From: Phoronis australis
Taxonomy: Eukaryota; Phoronida; Phoronidae
Assembly (NCBI GenBank): GCA_002633005.1
Contig: NMRA01000417.1
Coordinates: 140,158-204,157 of the forward strand
Direction: 5' to 3'
DNA length: 64,000 bases
Shown: in pieces, positions 47,801 to 59,800 of the stretch
Position numbering within the stretch: position 1 is the first letter of the stretch
Layout of the letters: the number at the start of each line of letters is the position of its first letter
Translations under genes and position numbers: made by a program
Notes under the pieces: generated by a model
The model's database searches: none
Seen by the model: only the letters and a program-made list of their open reading frames with translations
Told to the model about the DNA's origin: nothing

Positions 47801-50800
47801 ACAAAAATTCCTAACATCTCTATTGATACCGGGCCAAAAGAAATGTCTCCGAATACGTCTCTTTGGTCTTATTAATTTCAAAGTGACCAGCCAAAGGTCC
47901 CTCATGAGCCAAATACAGAACTTCTTGGCGGTATTCCGTAGGTTCAATACTAAATGGTGCACTACATGCCAAGAATCAGCAGAAGAAACGTTAGATGGTC
48001 TCCATTTACGCATCAAGAGATCCTTTTTCAGATAATAACAGACAGCAACTTTATCAGCCTCTTCTTCTGAAAGAGCCTGACAATATGCGGACGCTAGATC
48101 ATCATCTTGCTGACATTCTATAAGCTTAGAACGCGAATACTTGCCAGTAGAATCGGGCACACCCTCAAACTGCTGAACTAGAAAAGTATCAGACAAATCA
48201 AAATTATAATCCATATCGTACTCACTTTCCTCAGCTGCCTTAGCCTTAGTTCTTAGTACACAAGACGATGTTGAATTATCACACTCATCTACAGGGATAG
48301 GGTCATTGACCATCACTGGTTTAACAGTCACGTTACTACCCATAACGTCATTTCCTGGAAACAGTGTTATACCGCGAACGGGCAAACGGGGCATAACACC
48401 TACAGAAATGGGGCCGGTAAACAAATCTGATGTGAGAAAAACTTCATGCTGAGGTACACTGATGCTACCACCGATGCCAGAAAGGGAAACTTGAATCTCA
48501 GAGGAGATAAACTCAGATAAAGGAACCACGCCCTCCAACAACAAAGTCTGAGCAAATGCAGTATTCCGCAAAATTGTGACCGGCCAACGGGTAGACTTCT
48601 CACTAACAGAGACAAAATCCTCAGCAGAAAATGGATAAAATATTTCGTCGACAGAACCCGAAACACCATTAAAGGCCTCTCCCGCACATAATTTCTGAGC
48701 TAAATCATCACCATTGGGGCGAATACTAACCTCAGACAACAACGAATTCTGAGTAACAGATTTCTTCAACTGTACATTAATGTTGGACTGAGAAACAGTA
48801 ACAGCATTAGACATTTCCTCATTCTGTTTTTCCTTTTTATCTTAGTACAGTTAGCTATTAAGTGACCACTTGTTTTACAGTAATGACACACAGGACCAGA
48901 ACTTTTGAAACTCGAACAATCGGTAGACCCTGCCTTGGTATCAACTTTCACACTTGAGGAAATTTTATTGTTCACTTTAGGTGTACTGTCGACCTCTGCT
49001 TCATAATTTGTGACTTTATAAAATTTAATCTTATGTGTCAACACGTAGTCATCTGAAAGTGTTGCTGCGTCATATAACTGATCGACCTTTTGTTCATCAA
49101 GATACGTTTTAACAACGTCTGGCATTTGTCGTTTGTACTGCTCAATCAAAACCAACTGCCTGAACTTTTCATAGCTACCGTCAATATTGTTAGCAACACA
49201 CCATTTGTCAAGCCAAATCTCTAGCTCCCTACAAAATTCAACACAGGTTTGCTTATTGTTCTTTTTCCAGCTACGACATTTTTGATGATATGCTTCCGGA
49301 ACAAGTTCATAAGCTCTTAAAATTGCAGCTTTCAAATAATCATAGTCGTGAGCTTTCTCAGGCGGCAAAGAGGCATACGTTTTCTGGGCTTTTCCAGTTA
49401 AAACACTTTGCAACAAAATCGTCCATTTCTCTTTAGGCCACTCAACTAACACGGCAACTTTCTCAAAACATTGAAAAAAATTGGTCAATGTCCTTCTCCT
49501 TAAAGGGGGGTACCATTCTAGCGTGTTTAGTTACATCAAAACTGCCCTTTAATTTTTCTTTTTCAAACTCAATCTTTGCCTTCTCCATTTCCCTGTGCAA
49601 TAATATTTTTTCTCTCTCAAGCGCTAACTCTTGTTGCTGTAACTCTAACTCACTCTCCAACTTCAACTTCTCAAACGACAGTTTTAGTTTAATATTCTCA
49701 ATCTCTGTTTCACTCTGAACCCCTACAGTGGGTGGTATTTGAACAAGAACATCACCAGTTAACAAATCCTCTCTACAAAATGTTGACAAATTATTCTCAG
49801 GATTTCACTCTTGCACATAGCCGTCTTTGTAGTAAGACTTATTTTGCTACCAATCGCTAACAAATCTGACTTTTTGAGTTTCGATAAACAAACAAAAGTA
49901 GGACTTGCATAAAATGTTAAGAAGAAATTGTCAACATCCATTGTAACAGAGACTTGTATATGCGGGCCTAGTCAGTGACGACACAATTTGACTTCAGTAC
50001 CAGCTAATTCAGTAAGACAATGCTGAATACACTTTCTATTGAATACGTCACACACTTGCACTTGGCAAAAGAGGTTCACCACTCACAGACTGAGCCCAAA
50101 CTACCAACAGAATGAATTAAACTCATCACTCCAACATTCTGTACTAAACTCTTAACCTTAACAATCTGAACTAACTCAACTCATAACTGTTTCCACTGTC
50201 TAAATTTTCCTACGGTACTTTCCCGGACTGGCCCCCAATTTATATGTCACGGTAATATAAATAAAAATAACCCGTTTTCAGTTATTCTGATCTAAATTAA
50301 TATCTACGTATTCACAAACATGATAACAAGTTACGCGAAACTTGGGACGAAGACAAGGTAGAACGTCAGCACCAACAGTCCAAAACTTGAAACTTGCGGC
50401 ATCTTCAGTCTTCATCACCAAGGCAAGGTGTCCCCAGGTGCTCCGTTGATTACACAAGTCCGCCAAAATAATACACAAGATGCTACTGTCCGTGCCGTAG
50501 CAAAGGCTCACCACATAAAAAACAAATAATGTTCAGTATTTAGAAACTATGAAGAAAACATGAAGTCCAGCCTCAGTGTTCTGATAAATCATGACACAAG
50601 TCTGCTCGTCATCGGCGACAAACTAGAACTCCTTGATAAAACTCAAAACTGTTCCCTAGCGGGAATAGGTAACATACTGAACACAGAGGCTTACCTCATT
50701 GTTGCAAATGCTCAAAATTTTGTCAATTGTTGTTTGGTAGTAGCTATGCCATACAAACCAAATTTTCCGAAATGTTATTTTTGTCGCGAATTTGACAAAA

Positions 50801-53800
50801 TGAAATCATCTGTCCTTCATTTTGTGTCCTAAACTGAAGAATTTTTACCGTAATAGCTTTTGAATTCTATCTCATCCATCAATAATCCCAAACAATACGT
50901 TTTTCAAATGCACATTTATAGCAACGACACGACCAAGTTTCATTTGAAGTAAAGGTTTGAGATGAAATTTCGTATGCTGTTGCAATTTTCTAAAATAGTA
51001 TCATTTTATTTTCATGAAATGCAAATTTTGATTTTTTTTTTCATGAAAATCATGTAAGTCCTGTTTTTTATAGCCCCTCGTGCAAAAGCGTAAAATTTCA
51101 ACAACAATTCCTTACAACATGTTGGACAAAGCATGTAGCGGGGAAATTTCATATCAATCCAATTAACTATTTCTGAGGACATTTAGAGTCCTTCATAACC
51201 TCGAAGTGTTTGACATGTGGCAATTATAGTTTCTAATGAACCCTTCTTCCAATAGATGGAGCTGCTGCCAGAGCTGGTGTACAGCAGGGTGACAAGATAA
51301 TTAAGGTAAGAGACAAAATTTGGAAAATCAACATTTTGAGATTATAGTTTGGAAGTGGTGTTTGGTTGTGAAATAGTTAGTGATTTTGTTTTGGTAAAGT
51401 TTAATGCAGACTTCAAAATACGGTGTGTATTGCATTTATATGTATCCTCATGCCTTAATATGGCTCTGAAATAAATTGACTGTTAACTAACCCACGCTGT
51501 GTGACCCTAAATATAATGCGTCACATAATCAAGTAGTGCGTGATTCTTGTGAACAAAATAAAAAATTCTGCTAAAAAGAATTGTATATGTTGTAAGCATC
51601 TGTGTTTTATACCAGCGAGTTACTAGGCTAGGCTTCAGCTTTGTGAAGAATTCTCAGAATACAAAATGCTTTATGACATAGCAGTCTTTACTATTATTGC
51701 ATCTATTAAAAAGCCATGTATTGGAACACTTTTCAACACATACTATTCTCACTTTTATAGTTCTCATATTTTCAACTTTGGCCGCGTTATAATTGCATAA
51801 ATTTAAAGTAAAATTACTGTTATCAGTTGACCATTCATAGCACGTGACAAGTTGTCACTAACAAAACAGTCCAAATAGAGTGCAGTTATTGTTTAATATG
51901 GATAATAGGTTACATTTTTGATATGAGATATAACACCGCACTGTGGCAATACTTCCTGGTTGGCACAGGTGTTTGCCTCTTAACCCATTCATGTATGTCG
52001 TGTTAACATACTTTATATTCGTTTTGCAAAATATTTTGCCATTCAACATTTAAAGTGAGCTCCATCACCAGTCAACTAGGATGTTACTATTTTTCCACTT
52101 GTATTTTCTTTATAAAACGTGAAACTATCATGGTGTTGTAGAATGGTTTCTCTCGCAGTTGCAAAATTCCCAGTTGAGTGAACTGAACGTCTTTATTGTT
52201 CGTGGGTGATGTGAAGACCCCAACGCATTCCATTCTCCAACATTGTGTGATAGTTTTATCAGCTGGTGTACACCTTTGTCTTTTTTGTAGTGACTTGATA
52301 TAATTTCAAACAGCATTATTACCACCTGTCTTTATGCCCTATACATTTATACACCTCTGTGCTTGGTTTCATGACTTGATACATGGCCATGGTATTCCTT
52401 GCCCTATATTCAAACAGCACTGTGTGTAGTACTGCCCCGCCCCTGTCATGTTTAGTCGACCCAGGTACGTTGGTACATTCGTGTTATTCTCCTCGCACTC
52501 AAATACATTCTTACAGGAGGGACCCTCCACTTTCACGATCAGTGCTGACTTGTATGTCTCCACAGGACTGTTTTTGGCCTGTCTCACCTCCTGACTGTAC
52601 GTAGGGGGAAGTGTAGTGTCCACCACAAGTCCAGTCAGGTAGATGACTGGCTTCAGCTGACATACATACTTGACAGTTTTATTATACTGCTTCCGTTGAC
52701 TCTGACCTAACTGGGTACTGTGGTGGTTCTTGATTGCTAGCTCCTTCTGTAGGTAGACCCCCTCGATGTGGAGGTCACCAGTCCTATGTGTGTACTCACT
52801 GTAGTAGGTCAAACATGAATCTGGCCCGGGGCAGGTGACGTCCACACTCTCACTGTAGCTGGTCATTTTGCCTGTAACAGTAATCTGTGGTTAGGAGGAC
52901 ACTTAGCAGTTCACAGTGAGATAAAATCATACCAGACTCAGTACTGGTTGTGAGAGGACATGTCCCTTGTTGATGACTCCCTAGAGGTCACACATTGACC
53001 CAGTCTGCTGTCTTGGCTCTACAGGTATTTAACAGGCAACCCATATGGCATTTGCATTGTGTTCATGGTTAGGTTGACTAAGGCTTGTCCGTTGAATAAC
53101 TTTGATTGTTGAATGACATGAAAAGCATTGTTCATCAATGACATGCAGTAGAATGTCCCTGTTGCTATCCAGGGTTTAACTTTTTGTTAATGTGTCCTTT
53201 GGCTTAGTGAGGATATCAAATAATGTATTTCAGGGAGGGAGTATCTTGTAGTGCGTTGCCAGCTTACTGTACTGCACCGTTCATCGTATCTTCTCAATGT
53301 TGGCAACACACCATGTGTACCACATGTGTTAGTAGTGGTGGTGTTCAATTCCAGCCATTTAAGCATAATTATGCTGGTAAAAATACAGTGAAGTGGCATA
53401 GCGCCTGTTTATTAGTGAAGTCTTTTATCGTACCACTGTCAGAGTGATTATCAACCATCTGGAAAAAATACTACCAGGTGTGGGAACATCATATTTGATT
53501 AATTGTGAGTTATAATCTGTGATTAATCAAAATTTCCTAGTAAAGTTGTAGTTTAGTTGTTTCTGTGTCCATAACAACAGCATTGATTATGTGTTTTTGT
53601 GGACACGCCACATAATCCATCTTATTCACTCTGCTGACTCTCATATTGAACAAGTTCCACTTACCTGTGTGTTCTACCTGACCACACCTTTAAGTAATTC
53701 ACCTGTCGAGGTCTTGCTGTTAAAACTGTTAGTAGTCGACCTGTGTGGTTACCTGTGCCACGTATCAAACTGACTGCACATCGTCATGGATGAAACAACT

Positions 53801-56800
53801 GTCATACAATTCAGTGAGGAAATAAATATTGCATATTTTGCCAGTTGAAACTCCCTCATCCATGAAACCATCTCTTTACAACGCTTCTACAGTGTATAAT
53901 TTATTGATGGTGAATTTCATAATAGGCTTTGTACTTACACTTTTCGCAAATCTGTCTAAATAGAGCTCTATAGAATTGCTTTCAAGAGACCACCCTGCTG
54001 GGGAAAAGAACATTATTCAATTTTTTAGAGAAAATATTAGGGGCTGGATAGTATCAGTAGCCACCAATATACTTACCTGGATTTTCGTTGTAGGATTATC
54101 AGTGATCACCTTTATGCTAATATTCCTGTGTCCTGGTGACCTCTTGTAACATGAAGTTGATCTGTTCAGGGAGTAACAAAACAGCGTACCTGTACCCAGG
54201 TGTTGTCAGGTAGATAATAATGCGGGTCCTTGTTTCCAGTCTAGTTCAGCCCTTGATGTTTACAGCCTGCCATTGAAGACAAACTCCCCGGGATGTCATA
54301 GGGTGTTTCTACACAATTACTGTATACCATAGGCATGCCATTTTAATGGGCGACTTTTTCACCAATAGATTCCAGCTTTTTCTCAATGCCCTTTTTATTA
54401 GTTTCTCTTCAAAACTTGAAGGGTTCGTTTTTGTACAAAATTCTGGTGAAGGATTTTCTATTTTAGTTTGCTTTCCATTTGTTTTGCATAAAAATACCAC
54501 AGTCCAAATAGTTTGGTGAATGAAACATCTACAAAAATGACTTTCATCTAAACTCTTATGGATGAGTCCTTACTGTTGTGCAAACTTTCTAAAAGGGTGT
54601 TCTTATTGTGATGTTTCACTAGAAGGGTGAGTACCCTAATTTCCCAATATCCCAGTAAACATGGTGGAGTTCTATTTCGGATGTGATACCTTCGTAGTGG
54701 AGCTGTTTTTTCTTGCGCAACACTCAGCTGGTTACCAGGGTCACTGCCTCTACAGCAAGATTACACAGTACCAGCAGCCAACCTCCCACAGTTCATTGAA
54801 CTCATTCAACAACCAAAGTTATTGAGCAGACAAAATGGCAAGTTTCTTTAAAGCCACCCTATAAACCTGCGCACTTAAAAATGACAATTATTACTACAGG
54901 AAAATCTCACCAATTTAGGACATAATGTCATTGAATTTTATTTTCTTCTGTTTTTTTCATAACTTAACAAAAAGATGTTTTACCATGATTCAAGTTCTGT
55001 ACCATAGCTATGAACAAACTATTTTGAAATGTTGTGGACATTCACAACAAAGGTAGAAATCCTTAAAAAATTCTGAATACAGTTTTGGTATTTATTTTTG
55101 TCTAAAACTGGTGAGTTTTTACGCAATGCTTTGCTTAATCCTAAATTCAATCTTCCTTTTTGACATACCAATGAAGTTAACCTTGTGATGCGCCTGTCTT
55201 TATTCTCCCTTGTCCAGGCTGTCACTAGTGAAGCAATGGCCTGGTTATTCTATTTCTAAGCTGTTGTCATCCTGCAAACACTCCTCATCTTGGTTATCTG
55301 AATAATCAATGTAAATTTCCCTGTTCAAACCATTTCATCTTCAGGACTTAACTAAATACCATCAGTCATCAAACAAAGGTGTCTGTTTACCTGTCTGGCT
55401 CAGGTGAATAGACCCCATTCAGTCTGACCTCAACCATGACATGCCTGGGTGACAATGCTATGGTGTTGGAAAAACAATTTTTAGTGCTTAAATTGTTGTA
55501 GTAACCTATACAAGGATTGTCACAACAATGTTTCAGCAATAACCAGCTGGTAATCCTAAGTGTAGTCCATGTTTTGTATAAAATTTGTGTGAATGATGTT
55601 TCTAGACCTAAAATATAAAATATCAGCCCTTCTTTAATGAAGTTCGAACATTAGAAAGCTATTGCCATTTGAATCGGTTGCAAAATGTGTCGAACAAAAA
55701 GCTGCTAGTTGATGAGATCGGCACATAATTTTATGATAGTTAGTCCACTTTTTTGAAAATAGCAGCATGTACAATTTGAGCGGATAATGTCCTCAAGTTC
55801 TTGTTGTTAAATGTTGTTTGAGCTTCAGTAAGTTTTAAAAAGTGCCTTTTACACTACCAAAGTTGACATGCAGCATCTAACACTGAGCAATTTGACATGA
55901 CACAGTAACGATACAAGCCAAAAATATTCAGACAAAATGACATTGAATTCCCCGTCATGACGACTGGGCAGAAGCGGAACTCATCATCAGTGTAGTATCA
56001 CCTCATGACCGAAAATGAAGGGAAATTAACAGGAAACTTAGTAAGGTGGCTATTTTCCAATTAGAATTTTGCCAGACTAATAGTTATTACCTCTGATTTT
56101 TACTGTTCACAGAATTAGCAGACATGACAGAGGAAAACAGTATTTTGTCAGATTACTTTTGTCTTGTTCTGTATGTGTGTAAACACAACTGATACAGAGC
56201 AAGCTGACACCTAGGTGACAACTTTTGTCACCAGGTTTGCAGTTGATAAACTTACACTTAGTCATCTGGCGCCATCTCAACTATACGTCTTAAAGCGAAA
56301 CTGGAGCAAGACGAATGCGATCATGTTATGTGTGCTTGTGCAATAACATACATACGGGTGACCATTTTCACACTGTATTTATGCTTGACGAAAGTTCATC
56401 CGTTGCTGATTTACACCTTTTTCTGCCTATAACTACGCCCCATTAGCCCTGACAACAGCTTGGTGACTGGGAAATGAGTCATCAAGCCCAAAGGTCGCCA
56501 ATTTTTAGAAATTGTTTGATCATGGACCCAAAAGTACTGTTTTGCATGGGCAGTCTCCTTAATACTAGCACATCTCCCCTGTGTGTTACAACATCTCCTC
56601 TGTTGGTGGATCTATAAATTTAAAACATTGTTCAAGAACTCTCCTGTGATGTTTGCACTACTTGAAAAATGTGAAAATAATGTTAACAACCAATGATGCT
56701 TGCACTACATGAATAACATAGACAATGTTTACACTACATGCGTCTATTTGATTTGTTGTTCAACAATCATCTGCAAATTCCTAGTTAAAACACTGGTATT

Positions 56801-59800
56801 GTGTTATTCTACTGAAAGGATGTTAGTTTAAGTTACACATTAACAACATTGCAGTTTTACCGTATATATTGATTGCAAAATCGTTATCATTGCATGTGGT
56901 CAGTAGAGCGCCCTCTGTAGAGAGCTTCTGCAGACTCACTGCAAATTAAATGCAACAAAACTCTTAAAACGGGTGCTGTAAGACCCCATAAAATTCATTT
57001 CCATAGAAATCATGTAGTTTAATTAGATAATTAGTTTGGTTGCTAGGTGACAATGATGATTAGCTGTGGATATAAAGTTTGTATTAGTGTGACTTCAATA
57101 ACTGTCAATGCTAATGATCCTGCTCATCTTTTTCAGGTTAATGGAACGTTAGTGACCAACTCTAACCATCGTGAGGTTGTCAAGCTGATTAAATGTACGT
57201 AATAAGCTTTCCACTCACGAGTCACAGGCTTTTTACAAGTCGCAACTCCCAACTGATTTTATTGTTACCTCAATACTTGATGCTACTTAAAAGGAGTTCT
57301 TGTAAGAGTAGGCGTTCCTATCGATGAGAATTTAGCAAAAATAAGATTTGTGATATTGAAGACGAAAACGGCTTTCTCTGATTGCCAGGGTTTTTAATAT
57401 AACAATTCAACATACAAGTTTACATTGAATTTTTCAATAATTAGGTTGTACAAATTGAAAAGTGATCTTTCTGCTTTTTCAGCGAATAGTAAATTGATGT
57501 GCCGTTCTATGATTTCTGTTCATACTCTCTGTGAGGCGTAGCTCAAATTCTATGTGGAAGTCTTCTGAAATCCACATCTTGTCATAAGTGGCATCTGCCT
57601 GCTCCTAACTATGTAAAGGTAAACAGGGAAATGCACAGTAATGTTCTAATATGCCATATGCTGACCAGTCAGCTATAGATGATTTCCATGTACCACCCCA
57701 TCTGTTGGTTAAACATCATTGTTTGTATCTGGCTAGCAACAAAGCTTTCGGTTGTCAGGTCGCGTCACCTTATTTGACCATGTTGTCACAGATGTAAGTA
57801 GTTAGCACATAAATTGTTCTTGAATCTCGTCATTGTCCTCCTTCTCTATTTGTCTTCCAGCTGGTTCCTATGTGGCGCTCACATTGCATGGCAAGCCATC
57901 TGGCCACAAGGGGGCAGAGCGCGTCAGTGAGCGAATCACAGGGCCGCAGCCTGTTGATGTAAGTATGGGTTATGTTGAAAACTAAGCCATTTTGCCCCGT
58001 TTTGCCTTAATAATACATGAAGTGTAGATATTCCCTGGAGGTATAAGTTTAATCATAAAGTGACGCCTCTCTTGCTGAGCCTTGCGTGACTCCAGTGTTA
58101 CAGCACATGTAAGTTGTGTGTGATGTCAAGTTTAGTGCAAATTCATGGCCACAGCAAATGCGACATAAACAGTTTTATTGGCACCACTTCAGATCTGGTA
58201 TATATCACAATATGTACAGGACATCAATTATACTTCACAGACATGGCCAGTGCGTAATGATTAAATTGATCAGGTTTAATAATTTGATGAGGAATACTAA
58301 ATTGTGTTTTCCTGTAACTACAAACAAATGCAAACCTTTGAAAGAAATGCGGTCGACAGCTTTGACTGATACAGGACTGTACAAGCTATGCTGCAAGTCG
58401 TCATTCAAGCTTTACCTTTCCATTAGCGACTGTCTTAATGCTTTTTAAGCAATAGAATTTCCACATGGTTTGTTGAAATGCAAAACACGATCTAGAGTCA
58501 TCACGATTTTCTTCCAAACAAACTAATATGTGCTGCGCTGTGTGATGTTTTCAAGAACTCTCGGCTTGGCCTGAAACTTGTCACATAATGTCATGCATTG
58601 ATTTATAGCCAATGGGTAATTAATTTAACAACAACTTAGGCTCAAGACGACTTGATGTTATCACTTCCTGTTGAGCACGCTCAGTTGTAGCTCACTAGGA
58701 GGCTCGGTCGTATGGCTTCGTTTGTGTTCCAAAAGTCTACATGTACATCAAGTGGGAAGGGCTTTGAGCTGTTGGCATGTTGCTCAGTCTATTGGATACG
58801 TGTTGGCAGTAATGAGGCTTTCAAGTTTGACCAGTTCAAGGTATCAGTGATGTACATGTTCATTTTTGTACACTGGCTCATTCTGGTCCCAGTACGGCTA
58901 GGCAGAATGGTAATGTAGCAACTTGCGCAAGTACAAGTGGGTTAGGTTTATGAGACTAGTGTTGCTGCTGGTAATATTGGAAACTACAGACTGTGGTGGG
59001 TATTTTTCCTTAGAAATTCGAAGATAATAGTATTGTTTGCACTGACCTGCTTGGATGCATTGTGGTTTTCTTTGCACTGGCCTAGCCAGAACCACTGCAG
59101 GTTTTCTAGCTCATCCATGTTGTTGAGAATTCAGTTTTAAATAACATTACTGTGATACAGTGTTAAGAGGAAATGGACAAAAAGGCATCATGTTTTTTGC
59201 GTCTTAGAAATGGGGATCCAGTTCCGTTAACACTCTGTTTATGATGATGTCATGTTGTTGTGTTCATAGGCTGAGAAAGAGAGGGAGTTTGAGAGTCAGA
59301 AGATTTTGACTACCAAGTTGATGCTGAAGCAGGCTATAGATGATTATGATGTAAGTTGGGTCAGAAGGGGAGGAGTTGATAGTGGGGGCGGAGTTGAAGG
59401 AGATTATGGGTGACTGGTGCAAGTTGGGTCGAAAGGGGACTAGTTTATAGCATAGAGTGGAGACGTAATTGAATGAGGTTATGTGTGAGTGTGGTGCAAG
59501 TTGGGTCACAGGGGGAGGGGTTAAAGGAAGTTATGATTGACTGTGGTGCAAGTTGGGTCTGAAGGGCAGAGATTGAAGGAGTCAGGTGCAGAGTTTAATG
59601 AGGTTGTGAGTGGCTGGTGCAAGTGTGATCAGAAAGGGAGGAGTTGATGGATTGGAACAGAGTTGAAGGAGGTTATGGTTGACTGTGGGTTGGAAGAAGT
59701 GGGGTGGGGGTGGAATTGAAGGATAATGCAAATTTAGCAAAACGTAAAATGGCCGTAATGCATTCTTAAAGACTTCAGGGACATTAAAAGGATACTTCCT

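Larger units (their letters stand above)
46576..50600 (-). mobile_element. LTR retrotransposon remnant, Gypsy-type with integrase before reverse transcriptase (Gmr1-like)
   Basis: On the minus strand the order is PBS-like site, Gag with zinc knuckle, aspartic-protease-like region, integrase zinc-binding and core, then only the first residues of a reverse transcriptase region. The rest of RT, RNase H and the 3' LTR are missing, and the left end abuts a truncated repeat A. In most Gypsy elements integrase follows RNase H; Gmr1-like elements have it upstream of RT. All frames are broken. The upper boundary (5' LTR) is approximate. It lies antisense in the first PDZ intron. Confidence 0.85.

Noticed and set aside
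58116-58448. 110-codon plus-strand frame in a RhoGEF intron
   Set aside because: It begins within the intron with no acceptor in frame with the gene, and the flanking exons already join perfectly without it.
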